From a virus: a DNA stretch of 64,000 nucleotides. The notes beneath the pieces were generated by a model. It searched no databases. It was not told where the DNA came from and saw nothing but the letters and a program-made list of their open reading frames with translations. The stretch spans positions 62,001 to 126,000 of the IMG/VR virus record IMGVR_UViG_3300020421_001669; one strand, 5' to 3'. Positions 49,192 through 57,791 of this stretch are shown here, piece after piece. Position 1 is the first letter of the stretch, and every line of letters starts with the position of its first letter. A program made the position numbers and the translations under genes.

Positions 49192-51498
49192 ATGGAAAAG
49201 ACTTTTGCAGACTTTGTAGATATACCAGAGCTTGAAGAAGGTGTCAATGACCCTGCTATCTTCAAAGCAGTTTTCCTTGCCGGCGGGCCTGGGTCTGGTA
49301 AGTCTTTCATGGTTGGACAAACAGGTCTAACTGGATTGGGTTTCAAGATAGTCAACTCTGACACGGCATTTGAGATGGCCATCAAAAAAGAATTCTCAGA
49401 TAAAATATCACCCATGTCTCCCGAAAATATTTTTTCACTCAAAGGTCAATCTCTCAGAGACCGCGCTAAATTTACAACACAAAAAAGAAAAGATGGATAT
49501 CTTGCTGGTAGACTTGGATTAGTTATTGACGGTACTGGTAGAGAGTACGACAAAATATCAAAACAAAAAGCAGAACTAGAAAAACTGGGATATGAAACTG
49601 CCATGATAATGGTAAATACATCCCTACAAACTGCTGTTGGCAGAGACCAAGCAAGAGACAGGACATTGGGTAAGGCCGCTATCACTCCAATGTGGAAAGC
49701 AGTTCAACAAAACATTGGTAAATTTTCAAACCTTTTTAAACAGAATTTTTATATTGTAGATAATTCAGATGGTGCCGACTTTAAAAAGGGTGCGTTGTCT
49801 GTATATAGAAGTCTTATGTCTTGGTCAAAGAGACCACCACAAGACAGACGGGCGAAGGCATGGATTAAAGACCAGAAACAACAACGCAATATTAAAGAGG
49901 AATTACCACCACATTTAAAAAGACATTTCGATAAGAAAGGAAATGTAATCAAGGGTACATGGAAGGATGGTAAGTGGAGTCCAAATAAGAAACAACCAAA
50001 AATAAAAACCACTATCAAGGATGTGACACCAAAAGGATATGGCCCAACCGAAGATATCAAGAACATGGATATGGGTGATGTCATCAAAGATTTTTACAAG
50101 AGTGATGCACCTCAGTTCAAAGGCAAATCCAAGAAGAAACGCAGAGAGATGGCGATTGCCGCTAAACTTTCCACTGAAGGAGTTTTTGACAGGGATTCCA
50201 AATCAAACTCTTTCAACAGAACTAAGTCTAAAACCACAAAAGTAAAATTGGGTACTAAGGGTGGTAAACCAGTATACGGAAAATCTACTGCACCACAAGG
50301 ATTCCCAAAACTATCTAGTGAAGAAAGAGCTCAAATGGCAATGGAAGATTTACGCAAGTGGTTTGGTAAAGGCCCAAAAGGTGATTGGGTTCGCGTAGGT
50401 ACAGACGGTGAAATTAAAGGAGATTGTGCAAGAGAGCCTGGCGAAGGTAAACCAAAGTGTATGCCTCGTTCAAAAGCTCACAGTATGTCTAAAGATGACA
50501 GAGCAACATCTGCCAGAAGAAAACGCAGAAAAGACCCAGTTGCAGACAGAAAGGGTAAAGGTGGAAAACCAGTTATGGTTAAAACCGATGTCAAAGAAGA
50601 TGTCCAAATTAGTAGGTACGAATGGGGTAGACCAGATGGTACTGCTTATATGAAAGCATTAACGCCTGGCGAGCCTGGAAAAACTACTAAAAAGAACAGG
50701 TCTAATGGAAATAAGAAACATTACAAAGCAGTAATGGAAGCAGGAGATACAGAAGAATTAAAATCAATAGCATCTGCAACCCATGACCAAATGCACAAAG
50801 ATGTAGATGGGACTCAAGATGACTTTGAGGGAATTATCACTCTTGATACCATTGATAACGATTGGACTGCAATATTCACGGAACCAGAAATAGAAGCACT
50901 TGAACACGAAGTTGATGAATTATCTTTTGAAGATATGATGGGTCTGGGAATGTATGACGAAGACGAATTAGAAGATTTTGAGGCATTTGACCAAGATATA
51001 GACTGGCACGATGAAGTACAAATAACTGAAGTTCTATCCATTCAAGGTAGAATGAAAAGACGATTCGCTGCTAGAAGAAACAGACAAAAACTCAAAGTTG
51101 CTCGTATGAGAGCCGCGAGGAGGGCAGCTGACCCAACTAGATTGAAGAGGCGTGCTACTCGTGGTGCAAGAAATATGTTGAAGAACAGGATTGCGAGAGG
51201 TAGGGATTTAAGTGCATTGCCACCTGCTGAGAAGGCTCGTATTGAAGGTATGGTTATGAGATTTTCTGGATTAGTATCTAGGATTGCTCAGAGAATGATA
51301 CCTATTGTTCGTAAGAACGAAATGAAAAGATTGAAATCTGGTTCAAGACAGAAATCCCAGAAGGCGAAGAAGTATAATCCAAAGAAAGCATTGGCTTCTG
51401 CTTCAAAACAGAAGGGTAAAAAGTTTAAGGCAAGTAAAAAAACATTTGCTAAACCAAAATTAGCAAGTAAACCAAAGGCGGCGAAGAAAACGAAATGA
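49192..51498 (+). CDS. P-loop kinase fused to basic virion-like protein
   Basis: 768 residues. N-terminal 200 residues: kinase of the zeta-toxin/polynucleotide-kinase type with Walker A FLAGGPGSGKS (about 28-38), LVIDGTGREYDK and a MIMVNTSLQTAVGRDQARDR lid region. Middle: linkers plus a small Cys module (WFGKGPKGDWVRV, DCAREPGEGKPKCMPRSK) seen in other phage virion proteins. Acidic zone near 530-610, then about 150 residues extremely rich in Lys/Arg (RMKRRFAARRNRQKLKVARM, SKPKAAKKTK). Late transcription and basic tail suggest a DNA-bound internal virion protein. No clear ribosome site. Confidence 0.7.
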   Translation: MEKTFADFVDIPELEEGVNDPAIFKAVFLAGGPGSGKSFMVGQTGLTGLGFKIVNSDTAFEMAIKKEFSDKISPMSPENIFSLKGQSLRDRAKFTTQKRKDGYLAGRLGLVIDGTGREYDKISKQKAELEKLGYETAMIMVNTSLQTAVGRDQARDRTLGKAAITPMWKAVQQNIGKFSNLFKQNFYIVDNSDGADFKKGALSVYRSLMSWSKRPPQDRRAKAWIKDQKQQRNIKEELPPHLKRHFDKKGNVIKGTWKDGKWSPNKKQPKIKTTIKDVTPKGYGPTEDIKNMDMGDVIKDFYKSDAPQFKGKSKKKRREMAIAAKLSTEGVFDRDSKSNSFNRTKSKTTKVKLGTKGGKPVYGKSTAPQGFPKLSSEERAQMAMEDLRKWFGKGPKGDWVRVGTDGEIKGDCAREPGEGKPKCMPRSKAHSMSKDDRATSARRKRRKDPVADRKGKGGKPVMVKTDVKEDVQISRYEWGRPDGTAYMKALTPGEPGKTTKKNRSNGNKKHYKAVMEAGDTEELKSIASATHDQMHKDVDGTQDDFEGIITLDTIDNDWTAIFTEPEIEALEHEVDELSFEDMMGLGMYDEDELEDFEAFDQDIDWHDEVQITEVLSIQGRMKRRFAARRNRQKLKVARMRAARRAADPTRLKRRATRGARNMLKNRIARGRDLSALPPAEKARIEGMVMRFSGLVSRIAQRMIPIVRKNEMKRLKSGSRQKSQKAKKYNPKKALASASKQKGKKFKASKKTFAKPKLASKPKAAKKTK

Positions 51499-51971
51499 TT
51501 ACATTCAAACAACTATTAGAAAAAAATGTACCGACCAATCCAAAGTTATGGTCTAAATTTAAATCACAAGCAAAATCAAAGTTTGATGTCTATCCTTCAG
51601 CATATGCGAATGGATGGGCTGCTAAACAGTACAAGAAAGCTGGTGGTGGATGGAAGACTGTATCTGAATCTTTATCTGAAGAGACTGGCGAAGAAATCAC
51701 TATTATTACAGAAGAAGGTGAAAAGAAAAAAGTCAAATTAGGTAAAGTCCAGAGAGGTGGTAGTAAGAAATTTTATGTACATGTCAAGAACGATAAAGGC
51801 AATGTTGTCAAAGTATCGTTTGGAGACCCAAATATGGAAATCAAACGAGATGACCCAGAACGCAGAAAGTCATTTCGTGCAAGGCACAATTGTGACAATC
51901 CAGGCCCTCGCTGGAAAGCAAGATACTGGAGTTGTAAGCAATGGAGGGCCGGTTCCAAAGTAGAGGATTAG
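51495..51971 (+). CDS. Conserved virion-type protein
   Basis: 158 residues, ATGA overlap with the kinase fusion. Two recognisable repeats of marine myovirus proteins: KFDVYPSAYANGWAAKQYKK with GGGW, and a C-terminal block SFRARHNCDNPGPRWKARYW with SCKQW whose Cys/Trp pattern may bind metal or DNA. Basic overall. Likely part of the same particle or assembly process as the previous gene. Confidence 0.7.
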   Translation: MITFKQLLEKNVPTNPKLWSKFKSQAKSKFDVYPSAYANGWAAKQYKKAGGGWKTVSESLSEETGEEITIITEEGEKKKVKLGKVQRGGSKKFYVHVKNDKGNVVKVSFGDPNMEIKRDDPERRKSFRARHNCDNPGPRWKARYWSCKQWRAGSKVED

Positions 51972-51972
51972 T

Positions 51973-52212
51973 ATGATTGAGTGGTTAAAGCGGTTACTTT
52001 ACGAAGAGTGGGAGATAACAATTTTCTATCCCGCTGAGACAAGAGTATTAGCAGATGGAACCAGAGTCGAAAGTTTGAAACCAAAAACATATAGGGCGAA
52101 AGCTTTAAAAAAGATATCGGAAAAACATTTTAAGTTCGTTGATACTGAAGGTGTATTGCACGAAATTAGAGTGGTAAGTCCTGTAGGATATGATATCAAG
52201 AAGGTTTACTAA
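51973..52212 (+). CDS. Small hypothetical protein
   Basis: 79 residues: amphipathic start MIEWLKRLLYEEWEITIFYP, then a beta-rich body (KTYRAKALKKISEKHFKFVD, LHEIRVVSPVGYDIKK). Two bases after the previous stop. No family recognised. Confidence 0.65.
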   Translation: MIEWLKRLLYEEWEITIFYPAETRVLADGTRVESLKPKTYRAKALKKISEKHFKFVDTEGVLHEIRVVSPVGYDIKKVY

Positions 52213-52252
52213 TATTATGTTCCTGTGATTGGAATCCCTAGCACTTGAACTT

Positions 52253-52260
52253 TATAAATA
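52253..52260 (+). promoter_or_regulatory. T4-type late promoter box before 642-residue protein
   Basis: TATAAATA 35 bases before the ATG at 52295; leader with TTGGAG. Confidence 0.7.
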
Positions 52261-52294
52261 ATACCTATAAACAAATTTATATTGGAGACACCAA

Positions 52295-54223
52295 ATGTCC
52301 AGCAGATTAGACAGAATAATTAGGGAAGTTCTTGAAGGCGGAGAAAGTACCCTATTAGAAGCGGATATGTCAAGAAGACTTGATATGCTCGTAAGACAGG
52401 GATTAATGCCTGCATCACAATTACCCATTTTAAAACGCGGTTTAGAGAAATTCAATCAAGGTAAAGTGCCTGCGCCGAATGAAAGAAACGCGGTCAACAC
52501 ACTATTGAACGGTATGATGTTCATCGTACTAGGTGACGATACTGTATTCAATAGAGCAAGAACCTCTGTACAACAGAAGAAATATCAAACAGAAGAAGAG
52601 AAAAAAGATTACGATTCTGATAAAGAACACACTATGGATCCTACTAGTCATGTCAAGAAAGAGGGTGAGAAGTTCTGCGTATATGATATGAAAGGTAAGA
52701 AAGTTGCTAGTTTTGAGACAAAAGACGAAGCAGATGCATATGCTAAAAAGAATCACGATGACCTCATGAACGAAGAACTAGAAGAAAACAGAGCAGCTTT
52801 CTCAGGCGCTGCTGACAGAAATAGACTTCTAAAAAAATTACAAAAAACTGGTAAGGTCGCTGATGAAATTGGTGAACCAAAAAAACGAGCGGCCGCCAAA
52901 AAAGAACTTCCTAAAATAATGAAACAGTTGGACACAGGAATTAGGGAAGAAGAACAACTAGACGAGTACGGTGCAATGTCAAGTGATAAGGCATCACATA
53001 ATACTGGTGGATTCAGAATTTCAAATAAAGACGCAGCTGCTGCTAAAGAAAGAGCAAAGAAAAAGAGTGCAGAGAAACGCGACAAGTTATCAAATATAAT
53101 CAAAAAGAACACCATTCAGAAAGGGCCTATGAAAGGTTACATGACGGATGAAGTTAATCAAGGGGAAGAAAAAATGGATATTGATTGGACAAAAAATCCT
53201 TTCGCTCAAGCAAAAGCCATAGAGGAAGGTAAATTTAAGGATATGGCTACTAGGGCATCCGAAGACGAAAGACTCAAGGCAGAGAAAAAAGCTAAAAGAC
53301 TTTCTGATAAGAAGGGTAGAGAAGAAAAAGAAACTGACCCAGGCTTGAAGACTGAAGGTGTTGCTAAGAATACTCTTGATATCTATCAGGCTGCTAAAGA
53401 CTCGAAAGATAAAAAATCTCTCAAGTCTATGGAAAAACAGATGGACAAGGCAGTTGATAAAGCAAACGCTAAACTCAAGGAAGAACTAGAAGGACTACCA
53501 GAGTTAGATGCAATGGACTATGAGATGTGGGAAGCATATCAGTCCCCTACAAAGAACAACTACACCGACAAGGAACTTAGACAGGCGAAAGGTATCGCAT
53601 TTGATAAGAGATACAAAGGCGGTAACATGACAGGTGCTGCTAAGGCAATGGAGAAAATCAAGAAAGGTTTATCCGACCATCCTGTTGCTTCTAAAGCATT
53701 AAGAAAAGCAAACGAAGAGAACATGAAAGATGAGTGGTTGGACTTGTTTGATGGTGTAGAAGATTTCAATGAAATTATGGAGATGTCTTACAAAGAGAAG
53801 TTTACTTCTATGTTGAAGAAGACAGGTAAATCTCTTGCTGGTATGTCACCAGAAGAGAAGAAGAAATTCTTTAACAAAGTAGATGGCGCCCACGATGCAG
53901 TAAACGAGAACAAAGCATTTAGAGATGCTGCTAGGGATTACTCAAAAGATGATAAAAGAGGTATGGCACCCTTAAAGAAGGATGCACCTAAAGTATCAGA
54001 CGCGAAGAACGCCAAAGAAATCGAACATATCGTTCCTCAAATGAGGAAAGCTATTTCAGTAGGTAAGAAAGTACAATTCAAAGATGGTAAACATCACACA
54101 GTTTCCAAGGCACACGCCGCTAAATTCTTGAATAAATACATGAGTGGCAAACCTGCTGATAAAGAAAAAATGCAATCGCATGCCCACGCAAGTCATAAGA
54201 ACTTTATGGATCATGCAAAATAG
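52295..54223 (+). CDS. Large charged virion-type protein
   Basis: 642 residues, Lys/Glu-rich and low in aromatic residues, probably multi-segment and partly disordered. N-terminal 90 residues look folded (RLDMLVRQGLMPASQLPILK, NTLLNGMMFIVLGDDTVFNR). Short segments such as FCVYDMKGKKVASFETKDEA and FSGAADRNRLLKKLQKTGK recur in marine myovirus proteins. Several L-x-E/I-x-E sites could be cut by gp21, as in T4 internal head proteins. Late promoter supports a structural role; exact role unknown. Confidence 0.65.
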   Translation: MSSRLDRIIREVLEGGESTLLEADMSRRLDMLVRQGLMPASQLPILKRGLEKFNQGKVPAPNERNAVNTLLNGMMFIVLGDDTVFNRARTSVQQKKYQTEEEKKDYDSDKEHTMDPTSHVKKEGEKFCVYDMKGKKVASFETKDEADAYAKKNHDDLMNEELEENRAAFSGAADRNRLLKKLQKTGKVADEIGEPKKRAAAKKELPKIMKQLDTGIREEEQLDEYGAMSSDKASHNTGGFRISNKDAAAAKERAKKKSAEKRDKLSNIIKKNTIQKGPMKGYMTDEVNQGEEKMDIDWTKNPFAQAKAIEEGKFKDMATRASEDERLKAEKKAKRLSDKKGREEKETDPGLKTEGVAKNTLDIYQAAKDSKDKKSLKSMEKQMDKAVDKANAKLKEELEGLPELDAMDYEMWEAYQSPTKNNYTDKELRQAKGIAFDKRYKGGNMTGAAKAMEKIKKGLSDHPVASKALRKANEENMKDEWLDLFDGVEDFNEIMEMSYKEKFTSMLKKTGKSLAGMSPEEKKKFFNKVDGAHDAVNENKAFRDAARDYSKDDKRGMAPLKKDAPKVSDAKNAKEIEHIVPQMRKAISVGKKVQFKDGKHHTVSKAHAAKFLNKYMSGKPADKEKMQSHAHASHKNFMDHAK

Positions 54224-54256
54224 TTTTAATAACCAAAAACACATAGGAGAGAAAAA

Positions 54257-54847
54257 ATGAGTGGATGGGGAGCAACTGATTCAGACGAATCAAAACCAAA
54301 GTGGTTAACAGCAGACCAAAAAGAAGATGTCTTTGCTAACTCTAGTGGTTGGGTTGTAAAAGCTGGGTCAACTATGACAGGAAATGGCAATACAAGTGCC
54401 ACTCCAGAAGTTTTAGTTGCACTTGGTTCACTTGCGACTTCACTAGGACAAGCAACTATTGATGCTGTAGATTTTGTAAGCACAGCGTTTGATGTTTCAG
54501 ACGGAGGCGTAATTTCAGCTGAAGTCAGTTACAACGAACAAGTAACCGTAGCAACAGCATTCCCGCTGTTAGTTTTAACAAACAACCAAGCGGGTGGTGG
54601 TTCAGCAGCTAGTGTTACACTAACAATGGATGGAACTTTACCAGTAACTTCTGATAAACTTACATTTAGTGTTACAATAGGTGCTGGTGGTTCAACAATT
54701 GTTGCAGACGATGTACTTTCAATTGGAGCACAATCACTTAACCTCAACGGCGGTACAATCGTTGACACAATCGGTGGTGGAAATGCAGAAAGAGCAATCA
54801 CAGCTGCACAGGGAACTGCTGGTGGAACACTAACCGCAACTGCATAA
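54257..54847 (+). CDS. Virion structural protein (MSGWGATDSDESKP family)
   Basis: 196 residues. The opening SGWGATDSDESKPKWLTADQ belongs to a family I recall in virions of marine T4-like phages. The rest is beta-rich with Gly/Ala/Thr/Val (VTLTMDGTLPVTSDKLTFSV), typical of a surface or decoration domain. AGGAG precedes the ATG, and the stop codon overlaps the ribosome site of the 16-residue peptide gene. Confidence 0.7.
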   Translation: MSGWGATDSDESKPKWLTADQKEDVFANSSGWVVKAGSTMTGNGNTSATPEVLVALGSLATSLGQATIDAVDFVSTAFDVSDGGVISAEVSYNEQVTVATAFPLLVLTNNQAGGGSAASVTLTMDGTLPVTSDKLTFSVTIGAGGSTIVADDVLSIGAQSLNLNGGTIVDTIGGGNAERAITAAQGTAGGTLTATA

Positions 54848-54858
54848 GGAGATAAAGC

Positions 54859-54909
54859 ATGTGTAAATGTTGCAAGTGTTGTACATGTACATGCCCAGAG
54901 TGTAACTAA
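54859..54909 (+). CDS. 16-residue cysteine-rich peptide
   Basis: Encodes MCKCCKCCTCTCPECN: 8 Cys in 16 residues in CxCC/CxC patterns as in metallothioneins. ATG lies 7 bases after AAGGAG (54846-54851), and its stop overlaps the next start as TAATG, the same coupling used by genuine genes here. Could bind zinc or copper, or act as a knot or crosslink in the virion. The size is far below usual gene callers. Real translation is inferred from the ribosome site and coupling. Confidence 0.6.
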   Translation: MCKCCKCCTCTCPECN

Positions 54910-55355
54910 TGGCTGATAGTAAACTTTCAGAATTAACGGCAGCTACATCTGTAGCTGCCGCTGACACCTTTTATCTAGTACAAAGTTCTACTAGTAAAGG
55001 TGTGACAGCTGCAAATCTATTCGCTGATGTGGCGACACCTGTATCTTTTTCAGATAAGGTATCAATCGCGGATGTGGATACAGTAACAGGGCCAGGCGCA
55101 GTCTCAGTCGCAACGAATGTGACTAGATTGACAAACCCAGGCACAGGTGGTACACTAACCATTGGTGCTGGTACAGAAGGTCAATTGAAAATTATTGTTA
55201 TGGATGGCAATTCTAGTGCGGTAACACTGACACTAGATGATTCAGACTTGGGTCACGACACCATTACATTCAATAATGCTGGTGATACGGCAACCCTCAT
55301 ATATACTAATAGTAAATGGTGGATGATAGGGGGAACTGCTACAGTTGCCAATTAG
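54909..55355 (+). CDS. Tail-fibre-type structural protein
   Basis: 148 residues. The N-terminus KLSELTAATSVAAADTFYLV with SSTSKGVTAANLF is a module common at the start of fibre and appendage proteins. The C-terminal half is a small beta domain (LTIGAGTEGQLKIIVMDG to SKWWMIGGTA) seen as a fibre repeat/cap. Translationally coupled to the Cys-rich peptide upstream. Confidence 0.75.
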   Translation: MADSKLSELTAATSVAAADTFYLVQSSTSKGVTAANLFADVATPVSFSDKVSIADVDTVTGPGAVSVATNVTRLTNPGTGGTLTIGAGTEGQLKIIVMDGNSSAVTLTLDDSDLGHDTITFNNAGDTATLIYTNSKWWMIGGTATVAN

Positions 55356-55375
55356 ATAATAAAAAGATTTTATGA

Positions 55376-55753
55376 ATGATTGAATTGAATGAAGAGAACT
55401 ATTTAGTATACGCATTGAAGAATTATAATAGTCCAGAGTGTTCTGGAATGGATGATTTTGAAGAAGATATCAAGCGTTTTAAATACCTAAAAAGGTTATT
55501 TCGTAGGTACGAAAGAACAGAGGTTTTAAACGACAGACTTATTTTAAATCATCTTATAGTATTATACAATGTTTTCGACAAGGCGGCGACACCCTTGCTG
55601 TTCTATAAAATAGACAAAGAACATTGGCCTATACTAAAAACTTTTCTGGTATTCTTGAATAGGATGCCAATGGAACAGATAATCACTGGTGGTGTTAGGG
55701 GAGATGATATCCAACTAGACATGAAAGTGATTAATATTTTAAGGAAAATTTAA
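55376..55753 (+). CDS. Conserved phage protein, assembly-type
   Basis: 125 residues, helical: LNEENYLVYALKNYNSPECSG, DDFEEDIKRFKYLKRLFRRY, LILNHLIVLYNVFD. I recall this as a conserved family in marine T4-like phages without an assigned function. No strong ribosome site. The stop overlaps the next start as TAATG. Confidence 0.75.
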   Translation: MIELNEENYLVYALKNYNSPECSGMDDFEEDIKRFKYLKRLFRRYERTEVLNDRLILNHLIVLYNVFDKAATPLLFYKIDKEHWPILKTFLVFLNRMPMEQIITGGVRGDDIQLDMKVINILRKI

Positions 55754-56298
55754 TGTCCAGAGTTGTAGACAGTTTAATCGCATATAGGATACTTAGGATG
55801 TTCTCACAACCTATTAAGAAACATCCAGCGTATCTCATGGGAATTGTCGATGCAGACGGTAACAAGATAAAAGAACCATCTGGTTCTCAAGAATTGGATG
55901 CATATACTTTACTGGACAAACTCGCTTTTAAAATTAAGCGAGCGTTAATGAAGTCTCCAGATAGAACCTCTAAAAGACTTCTTACATTTGCTGCCGCTAT
56001 TGCTCTTCTACGCGAAAATAAAAATGTAGAAGATATGGAAGATGGTGAGTTTGAGGCATTGATTGATTTGTATTCAGAAGATGAAGATGTAATCAAAGAA
56101 TCAAAAATGTTAGAAATGGGTAGAACACCTTTCACCTATTTCGCCTTGGATGAAGAGATTGCAAATGTAGCAGGCCCGATGGGTGGTGGTGCAATTGCTG
56201 GTATAGGAACAGGCCCACAAGGAGAACCCGGCCGAAACCCTAGTCTCATGCCTCTTCAAAGAAGGAAGAAAAAGAGGCAATCTAATGGCAAACGGTAG
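55753..56298 (+). CDS. Conserved hypothetical protein
   Basis: 181 residues. Helical N-terminal 130 residues (SLIAYRILRMFSQPIKKHPA, LLTFAAAIALLRENKNVEDM), then a Gly-rich linker (GPMGGGAIAGIGTGPQGEPG) and a basic tail RRKKKRQSNGKR. The tail suggests DNA or capsid contact. Overlaps the next gene by 14 bases. Confidence 0.7.
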   Translation: MSRVVDSLIAYRILRMFSQPIKKHPAYLMGIVDADGNKIKEPSGSQELDAYTLLDKLAFKIKRALMKSPDRTSKRLLTFAAAIALLRENKNVEDMEDGEFEALIDLYSEDEDVIKESKMLEMGRTPFTYFALDEEIANVAGPMGGGAIAGIGTGPQGEPGRNPSLMPLQRRKKKRQSNGKR

Positions 56299-56734
56299 TA
56301 TCGAAACGAAAATCGCAGTTATGGAACAAGACCTCAAACAAATGACAGGTTTGTTTGATAGACTAGACATTTCCATAGAAAAAATCACTGAACTAAATAT
56401 TAGTATAAAGGAAGTTTTAGCTGTGCATGAACAACGAATTACCGCAACGGAGGTTGACATAGAAAGAACATACGATACTTTTGAGGAGAAGTACGAACAA
56501 CTACACTCTCGTATATCAACAGTAAACCGAGAGATATCTAAAGAACTAAAAGACAATACTAATTCTGTACAAGATGCATTAAAAGAACTTACTCTTTTAA
56601 TCTCAGAACACGCGAATCAACATGATGACAGAATTAGGTCTCTTGAAAAGAGACAATGGATGATGATGGGTGCTGCTGCTGTTCTGGGCTTTTTAATAGG
56701 GAATACCGAGTTTTTTCAATTGATTCTCTCTTAA
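56285..56734 (+). CDS. Coiled-coil protein with C-terminal membrane span
   Basis: 149 residues: long coiled coil (MEQDLKQMTGLFDRLDISIE through LRSLEKRQW) followed by one C-terminal hydrophobic span (MMGAAAVLGFLIGNTEFF). The topology resembles the XhlA family of phage membrane proteins linked to lysis, but no sequence family is secure. Confidence 0.6.
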   Translation: MANGSIETKIAVMEQDLKQMTGLFDRLDISIEKITELNISIKEVLAVHEQRITATEVDIERTYDTFEEKYEQLHSRISTVNREISKELKDNTNSVQDALKELTLLISEHANQHDDRIRSLEKRQWMMMGAAAVLGFLIGNTEFFQLILS

Positions 56735-56752
56735 ATTTTATGGATTTTTGTT

Positions 56753-57742
56753 ATGATTATTTTATCAACTTTTGATGAAAGATTTGATGATTTGATAAGA
56801 GGTGACTATGAACATGAAGATGTCATGGTCTACAATGCCGAAGAAATAGAAATCAGGTCAGATTTCGATTACTCCAAACTAAAAACAAAATCTTATACTG
56901 AAGTTACTGGTAACATTGATGGCATCGACTCTATCGATTCACCTGTTTATCCTTGGTTCTGGTTGACAGATACGATTAGACACTGCTGGGATTTATCTTG
57001 GAATAAAGAACAACAGGACACATTGTCTGGAACAGACCCCAAACAATACTGGCAAACATCAAAGGAACCATCGACACTTTTTACATGTATGTTAGGACAA
57101 GGCCGTCCACATAGAAAAGTCATTTTTGATTTTCTTGAATTTTATAACATGCCGTTAAAATATGTAAGTTTTGCTACCAAGGGTATCTGGATAGATTTGA
57201 GACCAGAAACAATTTACCACAACAAGAATATAGATGAATTAGATTATCTGGTATGGACAGGTCAAAATAGACAGAAGACACATAGATTTCCTCCTTGGTA
57301 TGATGAGGTATTGATAGACTTAGTAGTGGAAACACATGACGATGCAGTTTTTTATACAGAGAAAACTTGGAAACCTTTTTTGGGTATGAGACTGCCTATG
57401 ATTTTTGGTGGTGCTGGTATGAATGTCTTTTTAAAAGATAATGGATTTAAATTTGCAGACAATTTAATTGATTATTCTTATGATAAAGTAGAAGACCCAT
57501 ATCTCAGAGCACAAGCCTTAGTTTCAGAACTTAAAAGACTCAATGAATTAGACTTGAATACATTACATCATGAGACTTTGGAAATACGAAAATATAACCA
57601 GAAAAGAGCCCTAGAGATACCAAAAGAGATTGATGTGCCAAAGTTCCGCAAATATGAGGAAACCCACCAACACGCGATTGGTATTGGTAGTGCTATAATT
57701 AACGAAGATTATAGCTATTTTGTAGAAGATTTTTCAAAATAA
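56753..57742 (+). CDS. Glycosyltransferase-like protein with FYTEKTWKPF motif
   Basis: 329 residues. The segment VFYTEKTWKPFLGMRLPMIF, then GFKFADNLIDYSYD, is a pattern I know from uncharacterised phage and giant-virus proteins thought to be glycosyltransferases, in which Glu-Lys contacts the nucleotide sugar. N-terminal half alpha/beta. No upstream late box. Function is inferred from this motif only. Confidence 0.5.
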   Translation: MIILSTFDERFDDLIRGDYEHEDVMVYNAEEIEIRSDFDYSKLKTKSYTEVTGNIDGIDSIDSPVYPWFWLTDTIRHCWDLSWNKEQQDTLSGTDPKQYWQTSKEPSTLFTCMLGQGRPHRKVIFDFLEFYNMPLKYVSFATKGIWIDLRPETIYHNKNIDELDYLVWTGQNRQKTHRFPPWYDEVLIDLVVETHDDAVFYTEKTWKPFLGMRLPMIFGGAGMNVFLKDNGFKFADNLIDYSYDKVEDPYLRAQALVSELKRLNELDLNTLHHETLEIRKYNQKRALEIPKEIDVPKFRKYEETHQHAIGIGSAIINEDYSYFVEDFSK

Positions 57743-57755
57743 TTTAAAAAATCGC

Positions 57756-57784
57756 TTGACTTCTGCCCCCGGCGAATGTATAAT
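57756..57784 (+). promoter_or_regulatory. Promoter for the primase operon
   Basis: TTGACT (57756-57761), 17 bases starting TCTGCCCCC, perfect TATAAT (57779-57784). +1 falls near 57791, one base before the primase ATG. Confidence 0.85.
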
Positions 57785-57791
57785 ATGACCT

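Noticed and set aside
56110-56556. 148-residue minus-strand frame near 56.3 kb
   Set aside because: Antisense of two well-supported genes with good spacing; no independent support.
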